A stretch of 21,869 nt of DNA from positions 1 to 21,869 of the forward strand of contig PBTU01000082.1 in NCBI GenBank assembly GCA_002729295.1, given 5' to 3'. The DNA is from Verrucomicrobiales bacterium (lineage in GTDB: Bacteria; Verrucomicrobiota; Verrucomicrobiia; Verrucomicrobiales; Akkermansiaceae). This document shows positions 14,628-21,869 of the stretch, piece by piece. The translations under genes and the position numbers were made by a program. The notes under the pieces were generated by a model. That model saw only the letters and a program-made list of their open reading frames with translations. It searched no databases and had not been told where the DNA came from. The first letter of the stretch is position 1. Every line of letters begins with the position of its first letter.

Positions 14628-15884
14628 TTAGCGGTCGCACTCTCCCATGACGAAGTCGAGAGAGCCAAGGATAGCCGGAATATCGGAGACCATGTGGCCT
14701 TTGAGGAGGTCGGCGCAGATGCCGAGGTTGACGAAGGACGGGGCGCGAATCTTCAGGCGATACGGCACGCCGCCGCCTTTGGAATTAATGTAAAACCCGA
14801 GTTCCCCCTTGGGGTTCTCGGCGGCAAAGTAAACTTCACCCTCGGGAGCTTCGATGCCCTGGGTGGCCACGATGAAGTGGTGAATGAGTTCCTCCATACT
14901 CATCATGACGCGCTCTTTCTCGGGGAGCGTCGACTTGGAATTGACGACGTTGATGTCGCCTTCGGGCATGGTTTCGATCACCTGACGGATGATTTTGATG
15001 GATTGGCGAATCTCTTCCACCCGGACGAGATAGCGGTCGTAGCAATCACCGTTTTCCGCAATCGGGACATCGAACTCGTATTTCTCGTAACCGAGATATG
15101 GGCTGTCTCGGCGAAGATCACGGTCGACGCCACAGGCGCGCAGATTTGGCCCTGTCATACCGTAGCTGATGGCGTCCTCTCTGCTAATCACTCCGACATC
15201 GCACATGCGCTCGAGATAGATCTTGTTCTTGTCAAGAAGTCCGGAAATTTCGTCCACTGTTGCTTCGCATTCGTCGAGGAACTTAAGAATGTCCTGATCG
15301 AGTCCTTCGGGAAGGTCACGGATTTGGCCGCCGATGCGGGTGTAGGATGTGGTGAATCGGGCTCCGGTGATTTTCTCACAGAAGTTGTAGATCTTTTCGC
15401 GCTCGGCGAAGGTGTAGAGGAAGACGGTCATCGCGCCGACGTCCATGGCGCAAACGCCCACTCCCAGCATATGGGAGGAAATGCGGGCCAGCTCGCAGCA
15501 AAGAACGCGGAGGGCTTGTCCACGGGGCGGGAGATCCCAGCCCATCAGTTTCTCCACGGCGCAGGCGTAGGCTACGTTGTTAGCAAGAGGTGCGAGGTAA
15601 TCGAGACGGTCGGTGTAGGGCACAAACTGGTTGTAGTGCATGTTTTCCGCAATCTTTTCGTCACCACGATGCAGGTAGCCGATATGGGGCTCGGCTTTCT
15701 CAATGATTTCACCATTCAGCTCAAGAACTAGGCGCAAGACGCCGTGGGTGGCGGGGTGGGATGGCCCCATGTTCAGCACCATTTTTTCACCGAGCACATC
15801 GTCGGTCTCGGCCTGATAATCATTCGCAGCTTTCGCCGCTACTGCGGCAGCGTCGGGGGCCTCGTAAGTCGTCGTTTCGCTCAT
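14628..15884 (-). CDS. nuoD: NADH-quinone oxidoreductase subunit D
   Basis: A 418-residue protein starting at ATG 15884. NuoD, the 49-kDa subunit homologue, forms part of the quinone-binding site at the base of the peripheral arm of complex I. Seen motifs are NMGPSHPATHGVLR (38-51) with the quinone-site histidine loop, PHIGYLHRGDEKIAE (66-80), RIGGQIRDLPEG, and the near-invariant C-terminus SLDFVMGECDR. The first 30 residues are a non-conserved Ala-rich leader. It is the first gene of the operon: the 251 nt upstream contain no nuoA, nuoB or nuoC, and the next gene is an unrelated lipoprotein. A CRP-type dyad lies upstream. A TATAAG element 12-17 nt before the ATG could be a -10 box with a very short leader, but this is weak. 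Confidence 0.97.
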   Translation of the reverse strand: MSETTTYEAPDAAAVAAKAANDYQAETDDVLGEKMVLNMGPSHPATHGVLRLVLELNGEIIEKAEPHIGYLHRGDEKIAENMHYNQFVPYTDRLDYLAPLANNVAYACAVEKLMGWDLPPRGQALRVLCCELARISSHMLGVGVCAMDVGAMTVFLYTFAEREKIYNFCEKITGARFTTSYTRIGGQIRDLPEGLDQDILKFLDECEATVDEISGLLDKNKIYLERMCDVGVISREDAISYGMTGPNLRACGVDRDLRRDSPYLGYEKYEFDVPIAENGDCYDRYLVRVEEIRQSIKIIRQVIETMPEGDINVVNSKSTLPEKERVMMSMEELIHHFIVATQGIEAPEGEVYFAAENPKGELGFYINSKGGGVPYRLKIRAPSFVNLGICADLLKGHMVSDIPAILGSLDFVMGECDR

Positions 15885-15928
15885 AGTGCGCCTGCCTTAT
15901 AAAAGTCTGGTTAGACGGGGCTCGCAAG

Positions 15929-15954
15929 GACTTTGTGAAATTTTTCACAAAGTC
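15929..15954. promoter_or_regulatory. CRP/FNR-family-like operator upstream of nuoDEF
   Basis: A perfect inverted repeat has 12-bp arms: GACTTTGTGAAA at 15929-15940 and its complement at 15943-15954, with only TT between. Its core is TGTGA (15934-15938), N6, TCACA (15945-15949), exactly the consensus of CRP-type regulators. The near edge is 44 nt upstream of the nuoD start. A 2-nt loop makes an RNA hairpin less likely than a protein-bound dyad. A 9-bp direct repeat, AAAGTCTGG, occurs at 15902-15910 and again at 15949-15957, overlapping the right arm. The regulator's identity is unknown; CRP-family binding is inferred from the consensus only. The remaining bases between 15885 and 16135 show no gene. 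Confidence 0.6.
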
Positions 15955-16135
15955 TGGAAATGGGGGAATTCACCAGTTTTGCGCGGGTCTAGAAATGCGC
16001 TCCTCGAGTTCGAAGATTTTTAAGGAAAAGAGAGGGGTTGCGAGCGGTATCGAACACGAAGGTTTCTCTTCAGATGCACAATCCTCGATTTCCAAAATTT
16101 GTTTGGGAATACCTAAAGCACCGCCTTTGGCTACT

Positions 16136-16645
16136 CTACGGCAGAAGTGTCAGGCGCACCGGGCTGTAGAAGTCGTTGGGTGAGAAGAGCCAACCTGGGT
16201 TTTGGTCCAAGAGTTGGTAGTTCGTGAGGAGGAATTCGGGCAGAAACTGGTTGCTGTTGGGCTCGTAGAGAGTGCGGCCGGTATAGCGTCCGTAGATCTT
16301 GTATTCATAATTCTGGTCGAAGCCGTAGAGTTTGGGTGCTCCAGCTTCAGGGAGACGGTCAGGATTGCGCTTTATGGCCTCGTTGAAGATGACGAGACGT
16401 GCTTTTTTGGCGGATTGGCCAGGTTTGCGGAGGTAGCCCCAAAAACGGGTCTTTTTGACGTAGTAGCGTCTGCCATAGAAGAAGTCCCCGCGTTCCTCGG
16501 CCGCGATTTTTGCTTTGCGCTCCGAGGGAGAGGGGGTTGTCCCGAGATTCCCCGGTTGGTTGTAGTTCTCTCCTCTGCCATATCCGATGAAGGAGCAGGA
16601 TGAGAGGGCCAGTGCGAGGAGAGGGAGGCAAAGAAAGCGAAGCAT
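16136..16645 (-). CDS. Unrecognised lipoprotein
   Basis: The product has 169 residues from ATG 16645; an earlier in-frame start at 16681 would put 12 charged residues ahead of the signal peptide and is less likely. The N-terminus MLRFLCLPLLALALSSC is a typical lipoprotein signal with lipobox LSSC and Cys17. The mature part is rich in Tyr, Arg and Pro (FFYGRRYYVKKTRFWGYLR; KIYGRYTGRTLYEPN), with no domain I recognise. It should sit in the inner or outer membrane facing the periplasm. It stands alone on the minus strand: 251 nt separate it from nuoD, and it is divergent from the PtsN-like gene. It is likely a lineage-specific hypothetical protein. Confidence 0.75.
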   Translation of the reverse strand: MLRFLCLPLLALALSSCSFIGYGRGENYNQPGNLGTTPSPSERKAKIAAEERGDFFYGRRYYVKKTRFWGYLRKPGQSAKKARLVIFNEAIKRNPDRLPEAGAPKLYGFDQNYEYKIYGRYTGRTLYEPNSNQFLPEFLLTNYQLLDQNPGWLFSPNDFYSPVRLTLLP

Positions 16646-16773
16646 CGAGGGCTTTCTCTCTTTTTGTGTCCTGCGGGTCAAGCTTCCGGGCGGGGTGGAT
16701 TACTCTTGTATCTTTCGGGCAGGCACTTTAGCAGGATTGCCCTGCACGATCCGAATTGTGCTGATTGTTTCTT

Positions 16774-17244
16774 ATGATTAATTTTCGTCATTTGATCTCG
16801 CCCGAGTGCATTATCCTCCAGCTTGATAAAACCGAGCACGAGGAAGTCGTTCTCGAAATGATTGGGCATCTTTCCGAGATCGGAAAAATTGCGAGCAAAG
16901 ATTGCTACCGTTACAGCCAAGCCGTGATGGAGCGCGAATCCCAAACCGGGACTGGTTTGGGAGCGGGGATTGCTATTCCGCATGCCCGCGTTCCCGGGCT
17001 CAAAGAAGAAGTGGCCGTCTACGGCCGTTCTGGGGAGGGGGTCGATTTTGAATCTCCCGATCAGGGTCTGGCACACCATGTTTGTTTGCTTCTCGTTCCC
17101 GAAGATGGCGCGTCGAATCATTTAAAGATCCTTCGTGAGTTGGCCAAAGTTTTTTCCCAGGCTGATCTCCGTGAGAAGATCAGCTCCGCACAAAGTGCCA
17201 AAGAAATTTCCGAACTTCTCTGTATCGGAGCGGCCGACCTCTAA
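16774..17244 (+). CDS. PTS IIA (PtsN/fructose-type) domain protein
   Basis: A 156-residue single-domain protein from ATG 16774; a TTG 9 nt earlier is possible. It matches the EIIA-Fru/Ntr family: LQLDKTEHEEVVLEMIGHL, then MERESQTGTGLGAGIAIPHARVP, where His70 in IPHAR is the phosphorylated residue. The helix LKILRELAKVF follows, and the C-terminus is KEISELL. In the nitrogen PTS such proteins are regulatory and take phosphate from EI-Ntr and NPr. No EI, HPr or permease gene is in the window, which favours a regulatory role over sugar transport. It is followed at 14 nt by argS and then proB on the same strand, suggesting one operon. No Shine-Dalgarno sequence is seen. Confidence 0.88.
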   Translation: MINFRHLISPECIILQLDKTEHEEVVLEMIGHLSEIGKIASKDCYRYSQAVMERESQTGTGLGAGIAIPHARVPGLKEEVAVYGRSGEGVDFESPDQGLAHHVCLLLVPEDGASNHLKILRELAKVFSQADLREKISSAQSAKEISELLCIGAADL

Positions 17245-17258
17245 TTAATTTTACCGTC

Positions 17259-19022
17259 ATGACCATTCCCAAACTTCTCAGTGGTAAACTTCTGGCTGCG
17301 CTCGAAGCGCTCGGAGTCGAGGTGCCCGATTCATCGCGGATTCAGGTCGCCACGGCTGCCGATCTTCGTTTCGGTGATTTTCAAAGCAATGCCGCGATGG
17401 TCCTGGCGAAGGCCGTTGGCAAAAATCCCCGCGCGCTGGCTGAGGAGATTACCGGAGAGCTTTCCGTCGATGAGCTTTGCGAGGTGTCCATCGCCGGGCC
17501 TGGTTTTTTGAATTTCACTTTAAAACCAGGTGCTTGGGCTGATTTGGCAAAAGCGCAGTGGGAGTCTGATGATCTTCTGATTCAGCAGGTGGAAGCCCCG
17601 CAAACGATCGTTCTGGATTTCTCTGCACCCAATGTCGCGAAGCCGATGCATATCGGGCATATCCGCTCGACCATCATCGGCGAATGCCTTTCACGAATCT
17701 CGACCGCTCTCGGTCACAAAGTAATCAAGGATAACCATATTGGTGATTGGGGAACGCAGTTTGGCATGGTCACCTGGGCCTGGAAAAAAGGCGTCGATGA
17801 AGCTCAACTTGAAGAAGCTCCCTTGCAGGAATTACTGCGACTGTATCGTTCTGCTTCCGATGCCTCGAAGGAGGACGAGGCGATCAAAGATGAATGCCGT
17901 TCCGAGTTGGTGAAGCTTCAGCAGGGGGATCCCGAGAACACCGCGATCTGGACCCGTTGTCTCGAGCTTTCCCGAAAGGGACTCGATGCAATGTATGATC
18001 GCCTTGGCGTCACCTTTGATCACTGGATGGGGGAAAGTGCCTACAATGACGCTCTTGCGCCCTTGGTCGAAAAATTGAAAGGGGCCGATCTGGCCCGCGA
18101 AAGTGACGGAGCGGTGTGCGTCTTCTCGAGTGAGACGGTGAAACCCAAGGCTGATCCATTTAAGATTAATCGCGATGGCGAGTGGCAGGATTATCCCATG
18201 ATGATTCAAAAATCTGATGGTGCCTTCAACTATGCTACCACCGATATTGCCACCGTTGATTTTCGAGTCAATGAATGGCAGGCTGATCAGATTTGGTATG
18301 TCGTTGATTTCCGTCAGGGCGGGCACTTCGAGCAGCTTTTCGATGTCTCGACGCGTCTCGGTTTCAACCAAGTGAATCTTGTGCACGTGGCTTTTGGAAC
18401 CATTCTCGGTAAAGACGGCAAACCACTCAAAACACGGGCCGGGGATTTGCCCCAGCTCAATGATGTCCTCAATGATGCTGTGAAAGCGGCTCGTTCCGTG
18501 GTCGATGGTAAGAGCCGTCTCGATAGCGATGAGGAGAAGGCTGCTCTGGCCGAGCTTATTGGGGTGAATTCAGTGAAGTTTACCGAACTCTCGCACCATC
18601 GCATGTCAGACTACGTGTTTGATTTGGAGAAAATGGTCGCGCTCGAAGGAGATACCGCGCCCTATCTTTTTTACAGCTACGTCCGGAGTCGTTCGATCTT
18701 CCGTAAGCTCGAAGAAGGAGTCGCGGAGAATTTGTCCGCCGACAATCTTGCCCTTACCGAGCCTGCCGAGATTCATCTCGTGCGGATGCTTTCCCGCTAT
18801 GGCGATCAGGTAAGGTTGGTTCTTGATGATTATCGCCCCAATCTCCTCGCAACCTACTTGCTGGAAATCGCGCGAGCCTTTCATTCCTTTTTCGAAGCCT
18901 GTCCCGTTCTCAAGTCGGAAGGGCAGACCCGTGAGAGCCGTCTCGTTATTTGCGACCTGACTTCACGGGTCTTGCGTGAGGGCCTAAACCTTCTTGCCAT
19001 TGACGTTCCCGAGCGGATGTAG
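17259..19022 (+). CDS. argS: Arginyl-tRNA synthetase
   Basis: A 587-residue class I aminoacyl-tRNA synthetase of normal length. The N-terminal Arg-tRNA synthetase domain (about 1-90) includes DFQSNAAMVLAKAVGKNPR and GPGFLNFTL. The HIGH signature is in VAKPMHIGHIRST (HIGH at 131-134), with DNHIGDWGTQFGM after it. The KMSKS counterpart is the degenerate GKDGKPLKTRAG (about 384-395), normal for ArgS. The C-terminal anticodon-binding DALR domain ends in VPERM, as in most ArgS. It charges tRNA-Arg in the cytoplasm. It begins 14 nt after the PtsN-like gene and ends 12 nt before proB. The start has no Shine-Dalgarno sequence. Confidence 0.97.
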   Translation: MTIPKLLSGKLLAALEALGVEVPDSSRIQVATAADLRFGDFQSNAAMVLAKAVGKNPRALAEEITGELSVDELCEVSIAGPGFLNFTLKPGAWADLAKAQWESDDLLIQQVEAPQTIVLDFSAPNVAKPMHIGHIRSTIIGECLSRISTALGHKVIKDNHIGDWGTQFGMVTWAWKKGVDEAQLEEAPLQELLRLYRSASDASKEDEAIKDECRSELVKLQQGDPENTAIWTRCLELSRKGLDAMYDRLGVTFDHWMGESAYNDALAPLVEKLKGADLARESDGAVCVFSSETVKPKADPFKINRDGEWQDYPMMIQKSDGAFNYATTDIATVDFRVNEWQADQIWYVVDFRQGGHFEQLFDVSTRLGFNQVNLVHVAFGTILGKDGKPLKTRAGDLPQLNDVLNDAVKAARSVVDGKSRLDSDEEKAALAELIGVNSVKFTELSHHRMSDYVFDLEKMVALEGDTAPYLFYSYVRSRSIFRKLEEGVAENLSADNLALTEPAEIHLVRMLSRYGDQVRLVLDDYRPNLLATYLLEIARAFHSFFEACPVLKSEGQTRESRLVICDLTSRVLREGLNLLAIDVPERM

Positions 19023-19034
19023 ATTCTCTTTCCC

Positions 19035-19778
19035 ATGAGCGACATCATCGTCATCAAAATTGGCACCGGCGTGCTGACACGTGAAAACGGAACCCTCGAT
19101 GGTTCTTCGCTCGTGCGTCTGGTGACTTCGGTGGCTGCTCTTCAGGCCCAGGGTCATCATTGTATCATGGTGTCTTCCGGTGCGGTCGGAGCCGGGGTTT
19201 CCGCGCTCGGACTGGAGTCCTATCCCGACGATGTTGAGAGCCGTCAGGCTGCCGCCGCCGTTGGTCAGGCTCGTTTGATGCATCGATACGAAACGCTCTT
19301 CCAGCAGTTCGATCTCAATGTGGCGCAGCTTCTCCTCACCAGTTCCGATCTCGAAGAAAACCGTGACCGGGTCTCCGCGACGATACGCCGCCTCCTTGAT
19401 CATGGATCAATCGTTCCCATCGTGAACGAGAATGATTCGGTCGCAATTGAAGAACTCCGTTTTGGCGACAATGACATGCTCTCCGCCAAGGTGGCCGAAT
19501 TGCTCAAGGCGAATCAGCTGATTTTGTTCACTACCGTTGATGGTCTGATGCCACCTGAAGGTGGAGATATTATCGAGGAGGTGTCGACCGTCGAAGAGGT
19601 TCTGGATTTCGCCCGTGATGAAAGTGGAAAGTTCTCGATCGGTGGCATGTCTTCGAAGTTAAAAGCCGTTGGGTATGCCACCAATTGCGGAGTGCAGGTG
19701 ACCATCGCGAACGGGCGCAAGCCCGAGCAGCTTTCCGACTTGGTTGCCGGAAAAGGACGTGGCACGCGGTTCCTTTAA
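19035..19778 (+). CDS. proB: Glutamate 5-kinase, kinase-domain-only form
   Basis: A 247-residue amino-acid kinase that phosphorylates glutamate in the first step of proline synthesis. Motifs: IVIKIGTGVLT (5-15), VSSGAVGAGVSALG (46-59), VNENDSVAIEELRFGDND (130-147) and GGMSSKLKAV (203-212). It ends at GRGTRFL, which in longer ProB proteins is the linker to the PUA domain. The PUA domain of the E. coli enzyme (about 367 residues) is absent, and the following bases encode another gene on the opposite strand. Kinase-only ProB enzymes exist in other bacteria. Proline feedback may differ, since it is set in the kinase domain. proA is not in the window. The last 4 nt overlap the convergent secreted-protein gene. 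Confidence 0.94.
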   Translation: MSDIIVIKIGTGVLTRENGTLDGSSLVRLVTSVAALQAQGHHCIMVSSGAVGAGVSALGLESYPDDVESRQAAAAVGQARLMHRYETLFQQFDLNVAQLLLTSSDLEENRDRVSATIRRLLDHGSIVPIVNENDSVAIEELRFGDNDMLSAKVAELLKANQLILFTTVDGLMPPEGGDIIEEVSTVEEVLDFARDESGKFSIGGMSSKLKAVGYATNCGVQVTIANGRKPEQLSDLVAGKGRGTRFL

Positions 19779-20632
19779 AGTTCGGGAGCAGGGAAGGCGA
19801 GAACGCGGTAGTAGACAGCAAAGCCTTGGGCGATGGCTACGTTTTGGCTTTTGGTTCCACCATTGCCAAAAATAATCGGCGCGGCATCCGCCCAGGAATC
19901 TTCCTCCAGAGTCAGCGATGATTGTAGTCTGTAATGAACGCCGAGCTCAGACTCCCATGAAAGGGCCAGGTTGTCGTTTGTTTTGAGCAAGCTAATCACT
20001 GGCGTTGTCGGAATGAGGGATTCGTTGAAAACACTTACCGAAGTAGGATTGAGGGAGAATAAAACTTTGTTCGACGGTCCGCTTTGAAAGGAGCCGGAGG
20101 CTACGGTGATCAGTTCATCCTGGATGGCGCTGGCGGAAATTTCATCAGCTAAGAAGTCGTTGTCGCTCGAGGAAAACAGCAGCTGAATGAGCTTGTTTTC
20201 GGGACCGCTTTCCATAGGGAAAAGATCAAAGGTCGCACCGTCGGTTTCTTGAACGGTGGCCGTGAGGCTTTCTGACCCTCCGTCAGTTCCGTTGAGTTTC
20301 AGAAAGAGGGTATACGGAGATCCTGATGACCCTGTCTCAACCTGCCCATGCCACAGAATATCTTCAATCGTAATGGAGATGGAGAGCTTAATTGCGTTAC
20401 GATAGTCGAGATCTTTGATCGGAATCCCCAATCCGCTGAGATCTCTGGGGACATCCCGGCCGGCCTGATCGTCGTATTTCATCTCCACATCCACCGGAGT
20501 ATTGGCGGTGATTCCATCGGCGGCATATACGCCGCTTGCCGAGGTCACCGTTCCGCTTGCGGTCCAGACCACGGTCGAGGCCGTTAAGAGGGGCGCGGTA
20601 GCGATGAAGAGGGGGAGAAGCACCTTGCTCAT
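19775..20632 (-). CDS. Secreted protein with Verrucomicrobia-type C-terminal beta domain
   Basis: A 285-residue protein from ATG 20632. The N-terminus MSKVLLPLFIATAPLLTAS is a signal peptide, so the product is exported. The mature part begins with a beta-rich region (TVVWTASGTVTSASGVYAADG) often seen in extracellular proteins of this group. It ends in a region starting at LALSWESELGVHYRLQSS (about 222 onward) with the closing pattern YYRV, resembling repeats in large secreted Verrucomicrobial proteins. No catalytic motif, LPXTG or PEP-CTERM signal is present. The function is unknown. It is convergent with proB, sharing 4 nt at the stop codons. The 110 nt upstream separate it from the divergent hydrolase. 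Confidence 0.82.
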   Translation of the reverse strand: MSKVLLPLFIATAPLLTASTVVWTASGTVTSASGVYAADGITANTPVDVEMKYDDQAGRDVPRDLSGLGIPIKDLDYRNAIKLSISITIEDILWHGQVETGSSGSPYTLFLKLNGTDGGSESLTATVQETDGATFDLFPMESGPENKLIQLLFSSSDNDFLADEISASAIQDELITVASGSFQSGPSNKVLFSLNPTSVSVFNESLIPTTPVISLLKTNDNLALSWESELGVHYRLQSSLTLEEDSWADAAPIIFGNGGTKSQNVAIAQGFAVYYRVLAFPAPEL

Positions 20633-20742
20633 TGGACCAAATTTTAAGTCATCAGGGTCCTCTTGTCACATCAATCGTGCCTCATTTTTTCTTACATTCA
20701 TTTCACTCGAGACGTGTTAAGAAACCTAGAAGAAGTAATTCA

Positions 20743-21869
20743 ATGAGATCTTTCATCCTGTTCCTCACTCTGTCCCTTCTGGGGCTCCTCTCAGCTCAGG
20801 AGGCTCCATACGATGTCTTTCCTGACGCCGAACCGCCATACTTCAGGGTTCGCTATGAGGCTTCGACCAAACCAGGTGAGTTGATTTTCCCGGTCAAATA
20901 CACTGTCTGGATTCCTCCCGGGGTGAAAACCCTTCGCGGGGTCGTGGTGCATCAACACGGGTGCGGTGTCGGTTCGTGCAAGTCGGGATTGACGGGGGCT
21001 TTTGACCTCCACTGGCAGGCGCTGGCGGCCAAACACGGCTGCGCCCTCATGGCTCCTTCCTACGAGCAACCCAAAGATGGCGATTGCCAGAGGTGGTGTG
21101 ATCCCCGCAATGGATCGGATGCCGCATTTCGTCGATCCCTTGTCGATCTCGGAAAGCTCTCCGGTCATCCCGAACTTGCCACCGTGCCCTGGGCCTTGTG
21201 GGGGCATAGCGGCGGTGGTCACTGGGCCGGTGGCATGGTGATGCTCCATCCTGACCGCGTGGCCGGGGCCTGGCTTCGGTCCGGAGTGCCTTTACTGATG
21301 CCAAATCCCGAGCGGCCATCCATCAAACCACACATTTTTTCTAGTGCCGTACTCAAGGTGCCCATGATGTGTAATTTGGGAACGAAGGAAGGATACTCGG
21401 TGAAGACCGGACGCTTCGCTGGTGTCTGGCCGGCCAATGAAATCTTCATCGATACCCTCCGGTCGCAGGATGCCCACATCGGACTCGCTGTTGACCCTCT
21501 CACCGCACACGAATGTGGGAACCAACGCTACCTTGCCATTCCCTGGCTCGATGTCTGTCTCCGCAAGAGGCTCCCTAAAGAGGCGGGAGGCGAACTCCGG
21601 ATCATCGAGGGGAAGCAGAAAGGCTTCGTTTACAAGCAGGACAAACGATGGCTTTGGCTGCCGGACGAGTTACTTCTCGAAGCTTGGTCTTGCTACACCG
21701 AGGATACCCAAGTTCACGATAAAACGCCGCCTCCCGCTCCGACTAATCTCGTGGTGAAGGGGAATCAACTCAGCTGGAAAGCCACTGCCGATCTCGAAAG
21801 TGGACTGGCGCATTTCATCATCGAGCGTGATGGTGAGGCTATTGCCACCGTGCCCGAGAAGCCGACAAA
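20743..21869 (+). CDS. Secreted alpha/beta hydrolase with Fn3-like C-terminal domain, partial
   Basis: The gene starts at ATG 20743 with a Shine-Dalgarno AGAAG about 7 nt ahead and runs off the right edge after 375 codons. MRSFILFLTLSLLGLLSA is a signal peptide. The alpha/beta hydrolase part begins near residue 45: VVVHQHGCGVGSC (67-79) forms the oxyanion-side strand and GHSGGGHWAGG (154-164) is the nucleophile elbow with Ser156. The likely catalytic His is His256 in DPLTAHECGNQRYLAIPWLD; the acid residue is not certain. Eight Cys between 74 and 272 are compatible with disulfides in an exported enzyme. From about residue 329 a Fn3-like beta segment begins (PPPAPTNLVVKGNQLSW). The substrate is unknown; an ester- or carbohydrate-related role is only inferred. 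Confidence 0.88.
   Translation, partial: MRSFILFLTLSLLGLLSAQEAPYDVFPDAEPPYFRVRYEASTKPGELIFPVKYTVWIPPGVKTLRGVVVHQHGCGVGSCKSGLTGAFDLHWQALAAKHGCALMAPSYEQPKDGDCQRWCDPRNGSDAAFRRSLVDLGKLSGHPELATVPWALWGHSGGGHWAGGMVMLHPDRVAGAWLRSGVPLLMPNPERPSIKPHIFSSAVLKVPMMCNLGTKEGYSVKTGRFAGVWPANEIFIDTLRSQDAHIGLAVDPLTAHECGNQRYLAIPWLDVCLRKRLPKEAGGELRIIEGKQKGFVYKQDKRWLWLPDELLLEAWSCYTEDTQVHDKTPPPAPTNLVVKGNQLSWKATADLESGLAHFIIERDGEAIATVPEKPT

Noticed and set aside
14694..15731. A 345-codon open frame on the plus strand opposite nuoD
   Set aside because: It lies wholly antisense to a well-conserved NuoD and its translation shows no recognisable domain. It is a shadow created by codon bias.
16720..16745. Imperfect repeat GGGCA/TGCCC upstream of the PtsN-like gene
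   Set aside because: The arms are only about 5 bp with a long gap, so it cannot be told from chance.
1..21869. Search for tRNA, rRNA, CRISPR, transposase, integrase and toxin-antitoxin genes
   Set aside because: None recognised by eye on either strand; the intergenic gaps are short and hold no repeat array or mobile-element ends.

Overview
The window looks like an ordinary chromosomal stretch of a member of the Verrucomicrobiota, probably Verrucomicrobiales. The evidence is a DUF1080 protein, Planctomycete-type cytochrome (PSCyt) and DUF1501 sequence, a MoxR/DUF58/BatA-type cluster, several small lipoproteins, and a secreted protein with the YYRV-type C-terminal region common in that phylum. 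I see no rRNA, tRNA, CRISPR array, insertion sequence, phage gene or plasmid function. The phylum call is inferred from protein families; no marker gene settles the genus.

Layout. (1) Positions 1-2201, minus strand: a DJ-1/PfpI protein, a chimeric PSCyt/DUF1501 gene, and the start of a DUF1080 protein that runs off the left edge. (2) 2284-4560, plus strand: a HAD-family phosphatase and mpl, a peptidoglycan-recycling ligase, 9 nt apart. (3) 4614-10980, minus strand: a four-gene cluster transcribed moxR-like, DUF58, BatA-like VWA, second VWA membrane protein. (4) 11269-12180, plus strand: trhO, a tRNA U34 hydroxylase. (5) 12170-15884, minus strand: nuoD, nuoE, nuoF and a small lipoprotein, with no nuoA-C ahead and no nuoG behind. 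A TGTGA-N6-TCACA dyad lies 44 nt ahead of nuoD. (6) 16136-16645, minus strand: an unrecognised lipoprotein. (7) 16774-19778, plus strand: a PTS IIA/PtsN-like gene, argS and a short proB. (8) 19775-20632, minus strand: a secreted protein. (9) 20743 to the right edge, plus strand: a secreted alpha/beta hydrolase with the start of an Fn3-like domain.

How the genes fit together. The four-gene MoxR cluster is a clear functional unit: an AAA+ ATPase and three VWA proteins, two of them membrane-bound. nuoDEF supplies one peripheral-arm subunit at the quinone end and two at the NADH-oxidising end of complex I, so the rest of the complex must be encoded elsewhere. The HAD-mpl pair points to muropeptide recycling. 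The left-hand cluster belongs to the extracellular polysaccharide-degradation and cytochrome repertoire typical of the PVC group.

I did not find a convincing undescribed system. The best leads are the in-frame PSCyt1-DUF1501 chimera (474-1589), which looks like two normally adjacent genes joined by a deletion, and the CRP-type palindrome ahead of the split nuoDEF operon. Weaker points are a proB without a PUA domain, a TTG/GTG-started translationally coupled VWA pair, and the scarcity of Shine-Dalgarno sequences.
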